From the NCBI GenBank assembly GCA_944386835.1, contig CALXCQ010000081.1, positions 1-58,872 on the forward strand: a DNA stretch of 58,872 bases. The letters are read 5' to 3'. Each line of letters opens with the position of its first letter. The stretch's first letter is position 1. The notes under the pieces are model-generated. The model saw only the letters and a program-made list of their open reading frames with translations, searched no databases and was not told where the DNA came from. Source of the DNA: an uncultured Oscillospiraceae bacterium (lineage in GTDB: Bacteria > Bacillota > Clostridia > Oscillospirales > Oscillospiraceae). A program made the translations under genes and the position numbers. This document shows positions 33,435-42,901 of the stretch, piece by piece.

Positions 33435-34739
33435 ATGAAATTAAACACCAAACAAACTGTCCTAATTGGATTTGCCTTTATGGCAATCCTATGCTTTTGG
33501 CAATTTTATGATCAGGTCATTCCCCATATTTTAGAGAATGTGTTTTCCGTGTCTACCTTGGCTACCAACGCTATCATGGCCTTGGATAATATACTGGCTC
33601 TCGTGCTTCTTCCATTTTTTGGTGCTTTATCAGACAGAACGAAAACACCCCTTGGTCGCAGGACTCCCTATATTCTTTTTGGCACTTTAGGAGCCTGCAT
33701 CCTTTTGGTTTGCCTGGCCTATACGGAAGCAATCCGCAGTTTTTCTGGCTTTCTTTTCTGCTTGGTTTTGTTGCTTCTGGTTATGAGCACTTACCGTTCA
33801 GCTGCAGTTGCTTATATGCCGGATGTGACACCAAAGCCCCTACGCTCCAAAGCGAATGCTATCATCAATTTCGTTGGATATATTGGCGGTATTTTTGCAA
33901 CTCTTATGATGATGCTTCTGCTAAAAAGTGAGTCTGGTACTGACGGTGCCTCCTCTTATCTGGCTTCTCAATCCTTCACTCCTATTTTTCTGGTCATAGC
34001 AGGTTTTATGCTGATCAGCGTTCTGATCATGACAGTTTCTGTTCGGGAAAATCAAGCTGTCAAAGCTGCTAACGTTGTTCCGGAAATAGAAACTGATAGG
34101 GACCATGGAAAAGCACCCATACCCAAAGATGTTCTGACGAGCTTGATTTTACTGCTTTTCTCTGTATTTTTCTGGTACATGGCCTACAATGCTGTGACAA
34201 CCGCCTTTTCCCGTTATTGCTATACAGTCTGGGGTGTTGACTTAAGTGTTTCTTCCGGGTATTTGATGGCCGCAACCATTGTCGCCATTGCCAGCTTTCT
34301 GCCTCTGGGTTTTCTTTCCAGTAAAGTGGGACGAAAAAAAGCCATTCTTTTTGGTGTTCTTCTTATGACGATATGCTATAGCGTAGGTTTTTTCCTACAA
34401 AAGCCATCTGTCATCTTATATTTGCTCTTCGGCCTGGTGGGTATCGGCTGGGCAGCCATCAATGTCAACTCCTATCCAATGGTTGTGGAGCTGGGAAGTT
34501 CCGAAAAAATAGGGAAATACACAGGGTATTACTATGCTGCCTCTATGGCTGCACAGATTCTGACACCGCTACTCTCTGGGCTTTTGATTCAAGTTTTTCC
34601 AATAGGTTACCAAATTCTATTTCCCTATGCCGCCTTTTTTTCCATTCTGGCCTTCTTCACCATGTCCCGTGTCCGCCATGGGGACACAAAAGTAAATGAG
34701 GCCCCGGATGAACGGTCTCCCAGCTGGACACATAGGTGA
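33435..34739 (+). CDS. MFS transporter (GPH/SLC45-like)
   Basis: A 434-residue permease with twelve predicted helices. The loop GALSDRTKTPLGRRTPYI matches the motif of the glycoside-pentoside-hexuronide and SLC45-like branch of the major facilitator superfamily, so a sugar or glycoside is a reasonable substrate guess. Start ATG with AAAGGA upstream at a rather long spacing. No metabolic genes flank it, so the substrate stays open. Followed by a MATE gene on the same strand, about 215 bases away. Confidence 0.87.
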   Translation: MKLNTKQTVLIGFAFMAILCFWQFYDQVIPHILENVFSVSTLATNAIMALDNILALVLLPFFGALSDRTKTPLGRRTPYILFGTLGACILLVCLAYTEAIRSFSGFLFCLVLLLLVMSTYRSAAVAYMPDVTPKPLRSKANAIINFVGYIGGIFATLMMMLLLKSESGTDGASSYLASQSFTPIFLVIAGFMLISVLIMTVSVRENQAVKAANVVPEIETDRDHGKAPIPKDVLTSLILLLFSVFFWYMAYNAVTTAFSRYCYTVWGVDLSVSSGYLMAATIVAIASFLPLGFLSSKVGRKKAILFGVLLMTICYSVGFFLQKPSVILYLLFGLVGIGWAAINVNSYPMVVELGSSEKIGKYTGYYYAASMAAQILTPLLSGLLIQVFPIGYQILFPYAAFFSILAFFTMSRVRHGDTKVNEAPDERSPSWTHR

Positions 34740-34954
34740 CAATTTCAAATCATGTGAACCAAAATCTTTCTTGGCAGGATTCCTGTCTCCTTGGGATCCC
34801 ACATTTTGAAACTCTCTGCCAATCGTTATAAAATCCGGCATTTCTCCTATATCTCCTTTGAAAATAGATTGACATTTGTTCATTTTATCTCTTGTGCTTC
34901 CTGAAAAAACTTCCTAAAATAGCCGTCGGATTGAAACTGTTTAAGGTGGTCTTT

Positions 34955-36316
34955 ATGAAGGGAAAAAAACTCTCAAACCAAACAGCCAATGGTGTGCTCA
35001 GACTTACCTGGCCTATTTTTATAGAGTTAATCTTACAAATGTTAGTCGGAAATGCCGACCAGATTATGGTTGGTTGGTACAATTCCGACTTAGTCGGTGC
35101 CATAGGGAATGCCAATCAAATTACCAATCTACTCATTATTATTTTTTCTGTAATTTGTACAGCTGCCACCATCTTGATTGCCCAACATATTGGAGCGAAA
35201 TCCACTGAGCAGTTGGGACAAACCTACACCGTTTCCCTCTTGGTCAATACGCTTTTCGGACTTGGCGTTATGGTGATACTGCTAACGTGCTGCGAACCGA
35301 TTTACTCTGCCATGCAGGTTCCGGATGCTATTTTTGACTCCACTTGCAATTACACGCGGATTCTTTCTGTCGGCATGGCTTTGCAAGCCGTCTACCTTAC
35401 CTTCACCGCATTTTTCCGCAGTCACAAAATGATGAAACAAACCATGGTGATTTCTGTTCTGGTAAACTGCCTGAACATTTTGGGAAATGCTATTTTAATC
35501 AACGGCTTTTTTGGTCTTCCGGCTTTAGGGGTAGAAGGTGCAGCAATTTCCAGCGTTGTAAGCCGAATTCTGGGGGTCGTGGCCATTGCCTGGCTTTTCC
35601 GAAAGCAGTTCGGCCCCGTCCTCTCATGGCAGCATCTGCGTCCTTTTCCTTCTATACAGCTTCATATGTTATTGAAAATTGGGATTCCTTCGGGAGGCGA
35701 ATCTGTCTCTTATAATCTATCTCAAATTATGATCCAATCCCTTTGTAACCAACTTGCCCTGTTTGTGGTAACCACGCGCGTCTATGCGAATATGTTTGCC
35801 ATGCTCTCGTATACCTTCGCCTCCGCTATAGCCCAGGCAACCCAAGTCCTGGTAGCACAGCTTATGGGTGCCGGAGATACGGGAGCTGTGAACCGGCGCG
35901 TCATGTCTACCCTGAAAAGTGCAGTAACAATTTCTGGGTTAGTCTCTACCGCCTTATTTCTGGGGGCAAAGCCGGTATATAGTATGTTTACTCAAAACAC
36001 CCAGGTTTTGGAGCTTTGTTCGTACATTATGCTCATTGAAATTCCTCTGGAATTAGGAAGATCCGTCAATATCGTTATGTGTCGGACGCTTCAGGCTTGT
36101 GGTGATATTCGTTTTCCCATTACCATCTGTATTATCAGCGCATGGATAACCGCAGTCGGTGGTGGTTTTATATTTGGCATCGTTTTCCATTGGGGGCTTC
36201 CCGGCATTTGGCTTGCCATGGCCTGCGATGAATGTCTACGTGCTATTTTATTTCTTTTTCGCTGGAAAAGCGGAAAATGGAAAACCAAGCACATGCTTTC
36301 CTGGGAGAACCAATAA
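34955..36316 (+). CDS. MATE-family efflux transporter
   Basis: A 453-residue protein with twelve predicted helices of the multidrug and toxin extrusion family, which exports drugs or metabolites with Na+ or H+ exchange. The N-terminal LTWPIFIELILQMLVGNADQIMVGWYNSDLVGAIG is typical of the DinF/NorM group. The ATG at 34955 has AAGGTGG upstream; an upstream frame extension has no ribosome site. Ends in a terminator shared with the convergent exonuclease gene. Substrate unknown. Confidence 0.92.
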   Translation: MKGKKLSNQTANGVLRLTWPIFIELILQMLVGNADQIMVGWYNSDLVGAIGNANQITNLLIIIFSVICTAATILIAQHIGAKSTEQLGQTYTVSLLVNTLFGLGVMVILLTCCEPIYSAMQVPDAIFDSTCNYTRILSVGMALQAVYLTFTAFFRSHKMMKQTMVISVLVNCLNILGNAILINGFFGLPALGVEGAAISSVVSRILGVVAIAWLFRKQFGPVLSWQHLRPFPSIQLHMLLKIGIPSGGESVSYNLSQIMIQSLCNQLALFVVTTRVYANMFAMLSYTFASAIAQATQVLVAQLMGAGDTGAVNRRVMSTLKSAVTISGLVSTALFLGAKPVYSMFTQNTQVLELCSYIMLIEIPLELGRSVNIVMCRTLQACGDIRFPITICIISAWITAVGGGFIFGIVFHWGLPGIWLAMACDECLRAILFLFRWKSGKWKTKHMLSWENQ

Positions 36317-36350
36317 GTTCTTGCACAATAATTTCTCAGTCAAAATACAA

Positions 36351-36387
36351 AAGCCAGATGGCCTGTCGGCCATCTGGCTTATTTTTT
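36351..36387. terminator. Bidirectional terminator
   Basis: AAGCCAGATGGCC and GGCCATCTGGCTT form a perfect 13-base stem around TGTC, followed by ATTTTTT. It serves the MATE gene and the convergent exonuclease gene. Confidence 0.92.
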
Positions 36388-37350
36388 CTACTGGTGTGCT
36401 TTCCCCGGACTTGCAGGTGTACGTTTCTTCCTGTGAAAGTGCCTGCGTGCTTTCTGCATCAGCGTCCGGCTGGCTTTGGCAGCTTCAGAATCTCCCGCAT
36501 AGAGTAATTTTATCACACGAAAACTTCCTGATTCTTCGGTAAGCCGGATTCGCAGCAAAAATGTACCATGATCAGGACACTTTACCAAATTCATATACCG
36601 CCTGCCCTGTTGGGAATACCACCGGCCGGCTTCCATCGGTCTACCACACTCCGGACACAAATTTTCTTCTCCTGCCATCTGTGCCAGTGCTTTCTGCTTG
36701 CTCTCCACCCCATGATAAACCTTTCGGCTTAAGCAGCCGGGAAGCTCTGTCCCGCGGAACCCATCTTCAAAATCCTGGCAGATCTTTGCATAGAGGGCAA
36801 CACCTCTGTCCAAATCCAATTTTTCTAAAACTTTGGCAGTATGGTATGCATCGCCCAGAGCATCGTGTGCCGGTCGCGTTGGCGCAATCTCCAACATATC
36901 CATTGCTGTTTTCAAAGACCGCTGGGTAGAAACCCCGTCTGTCTGTGCATTGAAAATCAGCTGTGCGTTATACCATCTGTCCGTCCACTGAAGGCTCATA
37001 TCGTAAATTGCTAGATTCTCCCGGAGTAAAGGGATATCGTCATAACCCCAAGTAAAAAAGAAAGGATCTTCCCCACACCATGTGCGAAATTGTTCCATAG
37101 CTTCCGGGAACTCTACGCCCTCTGCCTTTAATTTTGCTTCTTTAATGCCTGTCAGACTACTGATTTTACGATTCAGCTTCTTATAAAAATGGGAGCGAAC
37201 GAGCATCTGAAATTCTTCTCCTGCCTGTCCATTCTCCAACTTTACTGCACCGATTTGTATAATTTCCCCATGGATGGGCAACTTCTTTTTGGCCGATGGA
37301 GATCCAGGCCAAGGCTGGTTCCACTCCAAATCCAGAATAATATACTCCAT
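36388..37350 (-). CDS. DEDDh 3'-5' exonuclease-like protein with a C-terminal zinc-knuckle
   Basis: A 320-residue protein. The N-terminal exonuclease domain (about 1-180) of the DnaQ/KapD type shows ILDLEWNQP (first Asp and Glu), an internal Asp, and AHDALGDAYHTAKV (His and last Asp). The C-terminal part has CPECGRPM and a later CPDHG, a possible zinc site, and ends in a very basic tail. Substrate could be RNA or DNA ends. Start chosen at the ATG with AGGAG upstream rather than six codons earlier. Convergent with the MATE gene. Confidence 0.85.
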   Translation of the reverse strand: MEYIILDLEWNQPWPGSPSAKKKLPIHGEIIQIGAVKLENGQAGEEFQMLVRSHFYKKLNRKISSLTGIKEAKLKAEGVEFPEAMEQFRTWCGEDPFFFTWGYDDIPLLRENLAIYDMSLQWTDRWYNAQLIFNAQTDGVSTQRSLKTAMDMLEIAPTRPAHDALGDAYHTAKVLEKLDLDRGVALYAKICQDFEDGFRGTELPGCLSRKVYHGVESKQKALAQMAGEENLCPECGRPMEAGRWYSQQGRRYMNLVKCPDHGTFLLRIRLTEESGSFRVIKLLYAGDSEAAKASRTLMQKARRHFHRKKRTPASPGKAHQ

Positions 37351-37410
37351 AGCCCCGCTCCTTTTCATCGGTTATCATACCATATTCCTTACTTAATCGC
37401 AAATGGTGTT

Positions 37411-37440
37411 TTGCACGTTTTCCCATTTCCTGCATAGAAT
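37411..37440 (+). promoter_or_regulatory. Promoter of the amidase gene
   Basis: TTGCAC, 18-base spacer, TAGAAT, ending 30 bases before the ATG. Confidence 0.5.
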
Positions 37441-37470
37441 ACCATAACATGGAAAGGTAGGTGAATCGCT

Positions 37471-38211
37471 ATGCCATTTCTTTTTTTAAGCCCTTCTACC
37501 CAATATTTTAACCTGTACATCAACGAAGAAAGTGAACAATACTGGATGAACCAGGTTGCTGACTATATGGAGCCTTATCTGCTGTCTTCCGGCATTAACG
37601 TAACTCGCAATGACCCCAATGGCTCGGCCTTGCTCTCTATCAATCAGTCTAATATGGGGAATTATGACTTCCATTTGGCACTCCACTCCAATGCTGCACC
37701 AGAATCTATGTCCGGTCAGCTGCGCGGCATTGACGCTTATTACTATCCCACCAGTAAAGATGGCCTGCGAATGGCAGAAATCATTGTGGATAACTTCAAA
37801 AACATTTACCCTTTGCCCGAGAGAGTGCAGGCGCTCCCATCCACATCCATTGGCGAACTGCGGCGTACCCGCGCACCGGCTTGCCTGGTTGAAATCGGTT
37901 ATCACGATAACTTGGATGATGCGACCTGGATTACGCAAAATATACCTGCTATCGCTGAAAATTTGTCTCTGTCTGTCACCCAATATTTCGGTCTTCCTTT
38001 TTTATCACCTGCAACTACTTACCCCGGTTTGGTAACAAACGCCACCGGCAGTGCTAATTTACGAGGGGGACCAGAGATCTCTTTCCCAATTCTTACACAG
38101 ATCCCATCCGGTTCCCAGGTAACCGTCCATAATTCCTATAATGGTTGGTATGTAATTTCTTATCATAATCTGGTCGGCTATATGGATTCTTCTTTCGTCA
38201 CTTTACAATAA
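37471..38211 (+). CDS. N-acetylmuramoyl-L-alanine amidase (Amidase_3-like) with SH3 domain
   Basis: A 246-residue protein: amidase_3-like catalytic domain (about 1-175) with the metal-binding HSNA and the glutamate of VEIGYHDN, then a bacterial SH3 domain (about 185-246). The usual first motif with GHGG is replaced by FLSPSTQ, a variant common in Clostridia. There is no signal peptide, so export must be by another route or the protein acts on lysis or during sporulation. Family members cut the amide bond between MurNAc and L-alanine. AGGTAGGTG precedes the ATG. Confidence 0.85.
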   Translation: MPFLFLSPSTQYFNLYINEESEQYWMNQVADYMEPYLLSSGINVTRNDPNGSALLSINQSNMGNYDFHLALHSNAAPESMSGQLRGIDAYYYPTSKDGLRMAEIIVDNFKNIYPLPERVQALPSTSIGELRRTRAPACLVEIGYHDNLDDATWITQNIPAIAENLSLSVTQYFGLPFLSPATTYPGLVTNATGSANLRGGPEISFPILTQIPSGSQVTVHNSYNGWYVISYHNLVGYMDSSFVTLQ

Positions 38212-38228
38212 AACACTCCTTTTTCTGT

Positions 38229-38275
38229 GCCCTTTGTCTGAGTGTCTGGTTTCACCAGGCTATCCGTCAAAGGGC
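38229..38275 (+). terminator. Two-step hairpin after the amidase gene
   Basis: Outer arms GCCCTTTG (38229-38236) and CAAAGGGC (38268-38275) with an inner CTGGT/ACCAG stem. No T-run follows directly, so it is a weak terminator or RNA stabiliser. Confidence 0.5.
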
Positions 38276-38393
38276 AGTGCTTTCTGTTTCTGCCTGCGCT
38301 TCCATTGATTTCTTTCCCGCAGTGTGATATGCTTTTTCTATATAAAGTAGTAGAGTATCTTGCCTGGGATTTGGCAGCCTGTTTTTATTGTAA

Positions 38394-38885
38394 TCAGATC
38401 GCAGGTTGCCAGATTCCCCAAACTACAGAACCCCGGTACCACTGCAGTTGGCTGTTATCGCTGCACAGTACTGTTTCAATTCCCAGTTTGTAATCTTTAC
38501 CGGTAGCGTGACCAGTCCCCCATAAGAGCCAATGGTTCGTCCCCACAGACAGTTTCTGTCTTTTTACCTGCCCGCCGGGAAAATGACTGCAAGTCTGCAC
38601 GGGAAACGCTACCCTACAAAACACCGGCCAGCCCTCATCGTTACCTTACCTCAGGAGAAAGTTTTTGCCAATACCCATAGGCAATACTCTCCTGTTTTCA
38701 AAGGAAGCATTCCAGTTCTCTGTGAACCAGGAATTGTTACTCCTGAGGAAAAGCAACATTCTGCCCTCCAAAACAAACCGTGACTTCCTGCTGGAAGCGT
38801 TACAGGTTGCGCTTTGGGGATTCAGTTGCTTTATCCATTGGTAAAGTGGTCTCTGCTTATTTTCACTTTTCTCTATCCATATCAC
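38394..38885 (-). pseudogene. Broken reading frame of unknown family (candidate pseudogene)
   Basis: On the minus strand one frame stays open for 163 codons except for a single TAA at 38646-38648. The parts read ...RRVLPMGIGKNFLLR, stop, GNDEGWPVF... and end WYRGSVVWGIWQPAI; the tryptophan-rich C-terminus looks protein-like. I recognise no family. No good ribosome site precedes the first start codon, a GTG. The same DNA can also fold on the plus strand (38366-38418, 38652-38694), so a structured leader for the aminotransferase is the alternative. Neither reading is secure. Confidence 0.4.
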
Positions 38886-38900
38886 AAAGGAGAGATTGTC

Positions 38901-40088
38901 ATGTTAAACGCAAAAATGCTGTCTCTTGGGACAACCCGCTCTTGTATTCGGGAGCTGTTCGAATACGGTCTGAATCAGGCCCGTATAGTAGGCGCCGATC
39001 ATGTCTATGACTATTCCTTGGGAAATCCCAGCATCCCATCCCCATCTGGGGTAAATGCAGCCATCTGCGATATTGTCACCCACGAGAGCTCTTTGGCCGT
39101 TCACGGTTACACCAGTGCACCCGGTCTATCAGAGATACGTCAGGCTGTGGCCCAGGATTTAACACAGCGGTTTCAAATGGAAATTCGCCCTGAAAATCTA
39201 TTCTTTACATGCGGTGCCGCACCGGCTTTGATTGCTACCATTAAAGCCCTTTGTATCGAACGGGCTTCTGAATTTATTGCCATTGCACCCTATTTCCCGG
39301 AATATAAACCATTTGTAGAATGTAATGGCGGTACCTTTGTGGCAATACCTGCCGATACCCAGTCTTTCCAAATCCGTTTTCCAGAACTGGAAGCATCTGT
39401 CACACCTAAAACCCAGGCCGTCATAATCAACTCCCCTAACAATCCTTCCGGCGTGGTATATACACAAGACACCATTCAGGTTCTCTCGTCATTGTTAACA
39501 CACAAAAGCCAGGAATATGGCCATCCTATTTATCTCATTGCCGACGAGCCCTATCGTGAGCTGGTCTATGGCCAAGTAACCGTTCCCTTTATTCCCAAAT
39601 TCTACCCTGATACGATCGTCTGCTATTCTTACAGTAAGTCTCTTTCCCTTCCTGGGGAGCGAATTGGCTATGTCCTGGTTCCCGATTGCGTTACCGATTC
39701 CCAAGCTCTGTTTGCGGCAGTGGCAGGTGCTGCTCGGGCTATGGGTCATGTATGTCCGCCTTCCCTTATTCAAAGAGTCGTTGCCCGCTGTGCAACACTG
39801 CGGCCGGATCTGGAAGCCTATGACCGAAACCGCACCCTGCTCTATGAGAGCTTGACCGCATACGGTTATGAATGCGCAAAGCCTGAGGGGGCTTTTTATC
39901 TCTTCATCAAAGCACCGGGCGGTGACAGCCAGGCTTTCAGTGAGCGGGCGAAACAGGAAAACCTTTTAGTTGTACCAGGCAACGATTTCGGCTGTCCGGA
40001 GTTTTTCCGAATCTGTTACTGTGTGGATTACGAAATGATTCAAAGGAGTCTACCCGTCTTTCAAAAGCTGATACAGCAGATGCCGTAA
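38901..40088 (+). CDS. Class I/II PLP aminotransferase
   Basis: A 395-residue fold-type I aminotransferase of the AspC/AlaT-like group. INSPNNPSGVVY, and the PLP lysine in CYSYSKSLSLPGERIGY (about residue 240), are clear, and the C-terminal substrate arginine lies in FFRICYCV. Amino donor and acceptor cannot be named from sequence. An upstream in-frame ATG exists, but AAAGGAGA fits only the ATG at 38901. Preceded by about 690 bases with no intact gene and followed by a bidirectional terminator. Confidence 0.92.
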   Translation: MLNAKMLSLGTTRSCIRELFEYGLNQARIVGADHVYDYSLGNPSIPSPSGVNAAICDIVTHESSLAVHGYTSAPGLSEIRQAVAQDLTQRFQMEIRPENLFFTCGAAPALIATIKALCIERASEFIAIAPYFPEYKPFVECNGGTFVAIPADTQSFQIRFPELEASVTPKTQAVIINSPNNPSGVVYTQDTIQVLSSLLTHKSQEYGHPIYLIADEPYRELVYGQVTVPFIPKFYPDTIVCYSYSKSLSLPGERIGYVLVPDCVTDSQALFAAVAGAARAMGHVCPPSLIQRVVARCATLRPDLEAYDRNRTLLYESLTAYGYECAKPEGAFYLFIKAPGGDSQAFSERAKQENLLVVPGNDFGCPEFFRICYCVDYEMIQRSLPVFQKLIQQMP

Positions 40089-40315
40089 CATTTCCAAAGG
40101 GGGAACATACGGATACGGTTAGTTAAAATTTCAAAATGATCAATGAATCTATCGGGTTTATAAAAAACTCCGTTCCTATATCCCCAATAGACGAAGGGCA
40201 TTCTAACACATAACCCTTTTCCCTCGCCAATGTCTTTCTGACGGCAGTTGATTTCTTTCTCAAAACAGAATTTTACCCAAACTCTTCACCAGTTTCGCTG
40301 GTAGCCTCATAACAC

Positions 40316-40351
40316 AATAAAAAGTCCCTCCTGTTGGAGGGACTTTTTATT
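40316..40351. terminator. Bidirectional terminator
   Basis: AATAAAAAGTCCCTCC and its exact complement form a 16-base stem around TGTT. It lies between the convergent aminotransferase and the 222-residue membrane protein, and overlaps the latter's stop codon. Confidence 0.95.
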
Positions 40352-41015
40352 GGTCTTTTTTTTTGGCAGTTTCCTGGGCTTTCTTGGCCTTACGCAGCTG
40401 CTTGCGTTCTTTTTTCCCCATGGGCCGTTTTTTTTGTGCCCATTTGGGAAGCCGTTTTTCTGTTTTGGTACACAATTTCTCTGTCTGCCTAACAATAAAA
40501 TCAAAAAGGAAAAACGTAATATTATATAAAAGCAGTAAGATAAAAATACTGACCGGTGTTGCTCCAATCAGCAAAACAGCAACTTCTTGTACCTGAAATC
40601 CAAAAAGTAAAAGAGCAAACAATCCAATAAAGACCACATTAAAATAGCAAAATTTCATGCTAAAGCGCTGATATCTTGTGGGCAATTTTGCAAGACACCG
40701 CCGCAACACAGGATAATACCCAAAGGCAATGTACAGCCCCAGCGCAATCGGGTCACTGACCAGCCAAGCACTCACAGCACAGACAAAGAGCCAAACACCA
40801 ATAGCATACCAATAGCCCAATTGTACCACAATGGGAACCAAAAACAGCGTCGCCAGGAAAGGAAGCATAGTAGTTGCAATGGAAAGTGTATTGTTTAAAA
40901 CCATAACGGCAACAGACAATGCCGTCATCAGAAGGGCCAGGGCAATGTTCCATTTTTTCGTTTCCTGTTGCGGACTTTGTACAATTCTTTTCAATGTTTT
41001 CCCCTTATCTCCCAT
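40347..41015 (-). CDS. Hypothetical multi-helix membrane protein
   Basis: A 222-residue protein without a family I can name. About five or six hydrophobic helices (about 23-45, 48-80, 85-97, 120-140, 145-170) follow a short cytoplasmic start, and the C-terminus is a strongly basic Lys/Arg-rich tail (about 185-222). It resembles small uncharacterised membrane proteins seen downstream of metabolic genes in Clostridia. The first 11 bases overlap the end of the nicotinate phosphoribosyltransferase gene, so the two are translationally coupled. A link to nicotinate uptake is possible but only inference. Confidence 0.7.
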   Translation of the reverse strand: MGDKGKTLKRIVQSPQQETKKWNIALALLMTALSVAVMVLNNTLSIATTMLPFLATLFLVPIVVQLGYWYAIGVWLFVCAVSAWLVSDPIALGLYIAFGYYPVLRRCLAKLPTRYQRFSMKFCYFNVVFIGLFALLLFGFQVQEVAVLLIGATPVSIFILLLLYNITFFLFDFIVRQTEKLCTKTEKRLPKWAQKKRPMGKKERKQLRKAKKAQETAKKKDQ

Positions 41016-42453
41016 GATTTTTCAATAAGTCATACTTGATATCCCACAACTTCTGAGATAAATCTACATAGTACTGATGGGGGTTGTCGAAACGCTTTAC
41101 TTCATCCCAAAGTGTGTCCACTTGTTCCAAACAGTATCTTTGAATTTCCGGCAAAGAAGGTTTTTGATAAACCAATTTCCCGTTGCGGAAAATCGGTACC
41201 ATCAGCTCTCTGGCTGTAAAATTCGTCACATCCTTGGTCTTCCAGATTGCCTCTGGGTCAAAAAGTCTCAGTGGCTTGCTCATGTCAATGGTTTCATCAT
41301 GGACACAAATATAGTCCGCAATCGCTTTTCCACTTTCGTTTCCGTACAGCCGATAAACTTTCTTAAAATGCGGGGTAGTGATCTTCGTGACATTTTCGCT
41401 GATTTTAATTTTGGGTGTGATCGTTCCATCTGCTTCTTCTATGGCTACTAATTTATATACGCCACCAAATACCGGCTCACTTCGTGCAGTGATCATCCGT
41501 TCCCCGACGCCGAACATATCGATTTTTGCACCTTGCCAAAGCAGATCTTGAATCAAATACTCATCCAGTGAATTGGAAACCGAAATTTGACACTGTGTCC
41601 ATCCTGCTTCATCCAACATTTTTCTGGCTTGTTTCGTCAAAAATGCCATATCTCCAGAGTCCAGACGGATTCCACATTTTTGAATTCCCAGAGGTTTTAA
41701 AACCGTATCAAAGGCCCGAATAGCATCCGGTATTCCGCTTTTCAGCGTATCATACGTATCTACGAGCAGCACAGCATTATGGGGATAGATTTCACAGTAT
41801 GCCTTAAAAGCCTCAAATTGGCTTTCAAACATTTGTACCCAAGCATGGGCCATGGTACCGCTGGCCCGAACTCCGTAAAGCTGATCCGAGATCGTGCAGG
41901 CAGTTCCCGCGCAACCACCAATATAAGCAGCTCTGGCCCCGTTAATGGCACCGTCTGCTCCCTGGGCGCGCCGGGAACCAAATTCCAGAACCGTCCGGCC
42001 TTCTGCCGCCCGCACAATGCGGTTCGCCTTGGTGGCAATTAAACTCTGGTGATTCAGTGCCAAAAGTAAAAATGTTTCAATAAGCTGTGCCTGAATGGCT
42101 GGGGCCCGCACTGTTAAAATCGGTTCCTGGGGAAAAATTGGGGTTCCCTCCGGCACCGCATAAATATCACCTGTGAATTGGAAGCTCTCCAAATATGTTA
42201 AAAATTCCTCATCAAATAATTTGCGGCCACGGAGATAAGCGATATCTTCTTTGCTAAAATGCAGGTTCTCGATATAGTCAATTACCTGTTCCAACCCGGC
42301 TGCAATCGCAAAGCCGCCTTTATCTGGAATAGTCCGGAAAAATACGTCAAAATACGTAATTCTGTCTTTATAGCCGCAGCGTAAATATCCGTTGCCCATG
42401 GTCAGCTCATAAAAATCACAGAGCATGGTCATATTCTTATCCTGGATCGTCAT
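41005..42453 (-). CDS. pncB: Nicotinate phosphoribosyltransferase
   Basis: A 482-residue enzyme of the Preiss-Handler pathway, joining nicotinate and PRPP to nicotinate mononucleotide for NAD salvage. RLDSGDMAFLTKQARKMLDEAG and FGVGERMITARSEPVFGGVYKLVA are characteristic, and the N-terminal MLCDFYELTMGNGYL is conserved. The ATG at 42453 has GAGGTGG upstream; the frame is open for 21 more codons without a ribosome site. A clear promoter lies at 42516-42544. It overlaps the downstream membrane protein gene by 11 bases. Confidence 0.96.
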   Translation of the reverse strand: MTIQDKNMTMLCDFYELTMGNGYLRCGYKDRITYFDVFFRTIPDKGGFAIAAGLEQVIDYIENLHFSKEDIAYLRGRKLFDEEFLTYLESFQFTGDIYAVPEGTPIFPQEPILTVRAPAIQAQLIETFLLLALNHQSLIATKANRIVRAAEGRTVLEFGSRRAQGADGAINGARAAYIGGCAGTACTISDQLYGVRASGTMAHAWVQMFESQFEAFKAYCEIYPHNAVLLVDTYDTLKSGIPDAIRAFDTVLKPLGIQKCGIRLDSGDMAFLTKQARKMLDEAGWTQCQISVSNSLDEYLIQDLLWQGAKIDMFGVGERMITARSEPVFGGVYKLVAIEEADGTITPKIKISENVTKITTPHFKKVYRLYGNESGKAIADYICVHDETIDMSKPLRLFDPEAIWKTKDVTNFTARELMVPIFRNGKLVYQKPSLPEIQRYCLEQVDTLWDEVKRFDNPHQYYVDLSQKLWDIKYDLLKNHGR

Positions 42454-42515
42454 TGGTTTCCACCTCAGTTTCCAAAGTGTGCAAAACTTTACTAAAGTCT
42501 TAAGATATTGCATCA

Positions 42516-42544
42516 ATTATAGTATTAAAATGTGGGATTATCAA
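42516..42544 (-). promoter_or_regulatory. Promoter of the nicotinate phosphoribosyltransferase gene
   Basis: On the minus strand TTGATA, 17 bases, TATAAT. The remainder of the gap to 42901 shows no gene or clear repressor site. Confidence 0.7.
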
Positions 42545-42901
42545 TCTTTTTTTCTCTTGTATAATCTGAGATAACCCTATGCCCTTTTCCCGAGAAGAAA
42601 CTATGCTTTGTAAATACTGACAGGCAGCAATTTCATGAAAGCACATTTTGTTCCTGCTGAAAGACTAAGGAAGCACGCCACTCCAATTTTTACCCATTCT
42701 TCCCTTTGTTTTCCCTATGACTGGAAACTGTCAGGCAGATTGTCTTCCATTACTGGCGCTTTTTCCCAGAAAATACTGTGATACATCCCAACAAAATTCA
42801 GATTGTTTCCCTGTTTATACAGAGTTTTCTCCATCGTGATATGATAGAAAAAATCAGATCCGAATACATTACCATTTCCTGGGGCCAAAGGGGGTAAGTA
42901 C

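Noticed and set aside
38426..38450. GGTACC-containing stretch that recalled a T-box antiterminator on the minus strand
   Set aside because: The full T-box consensus is not met and no minus-strand gene lies downstream of it.
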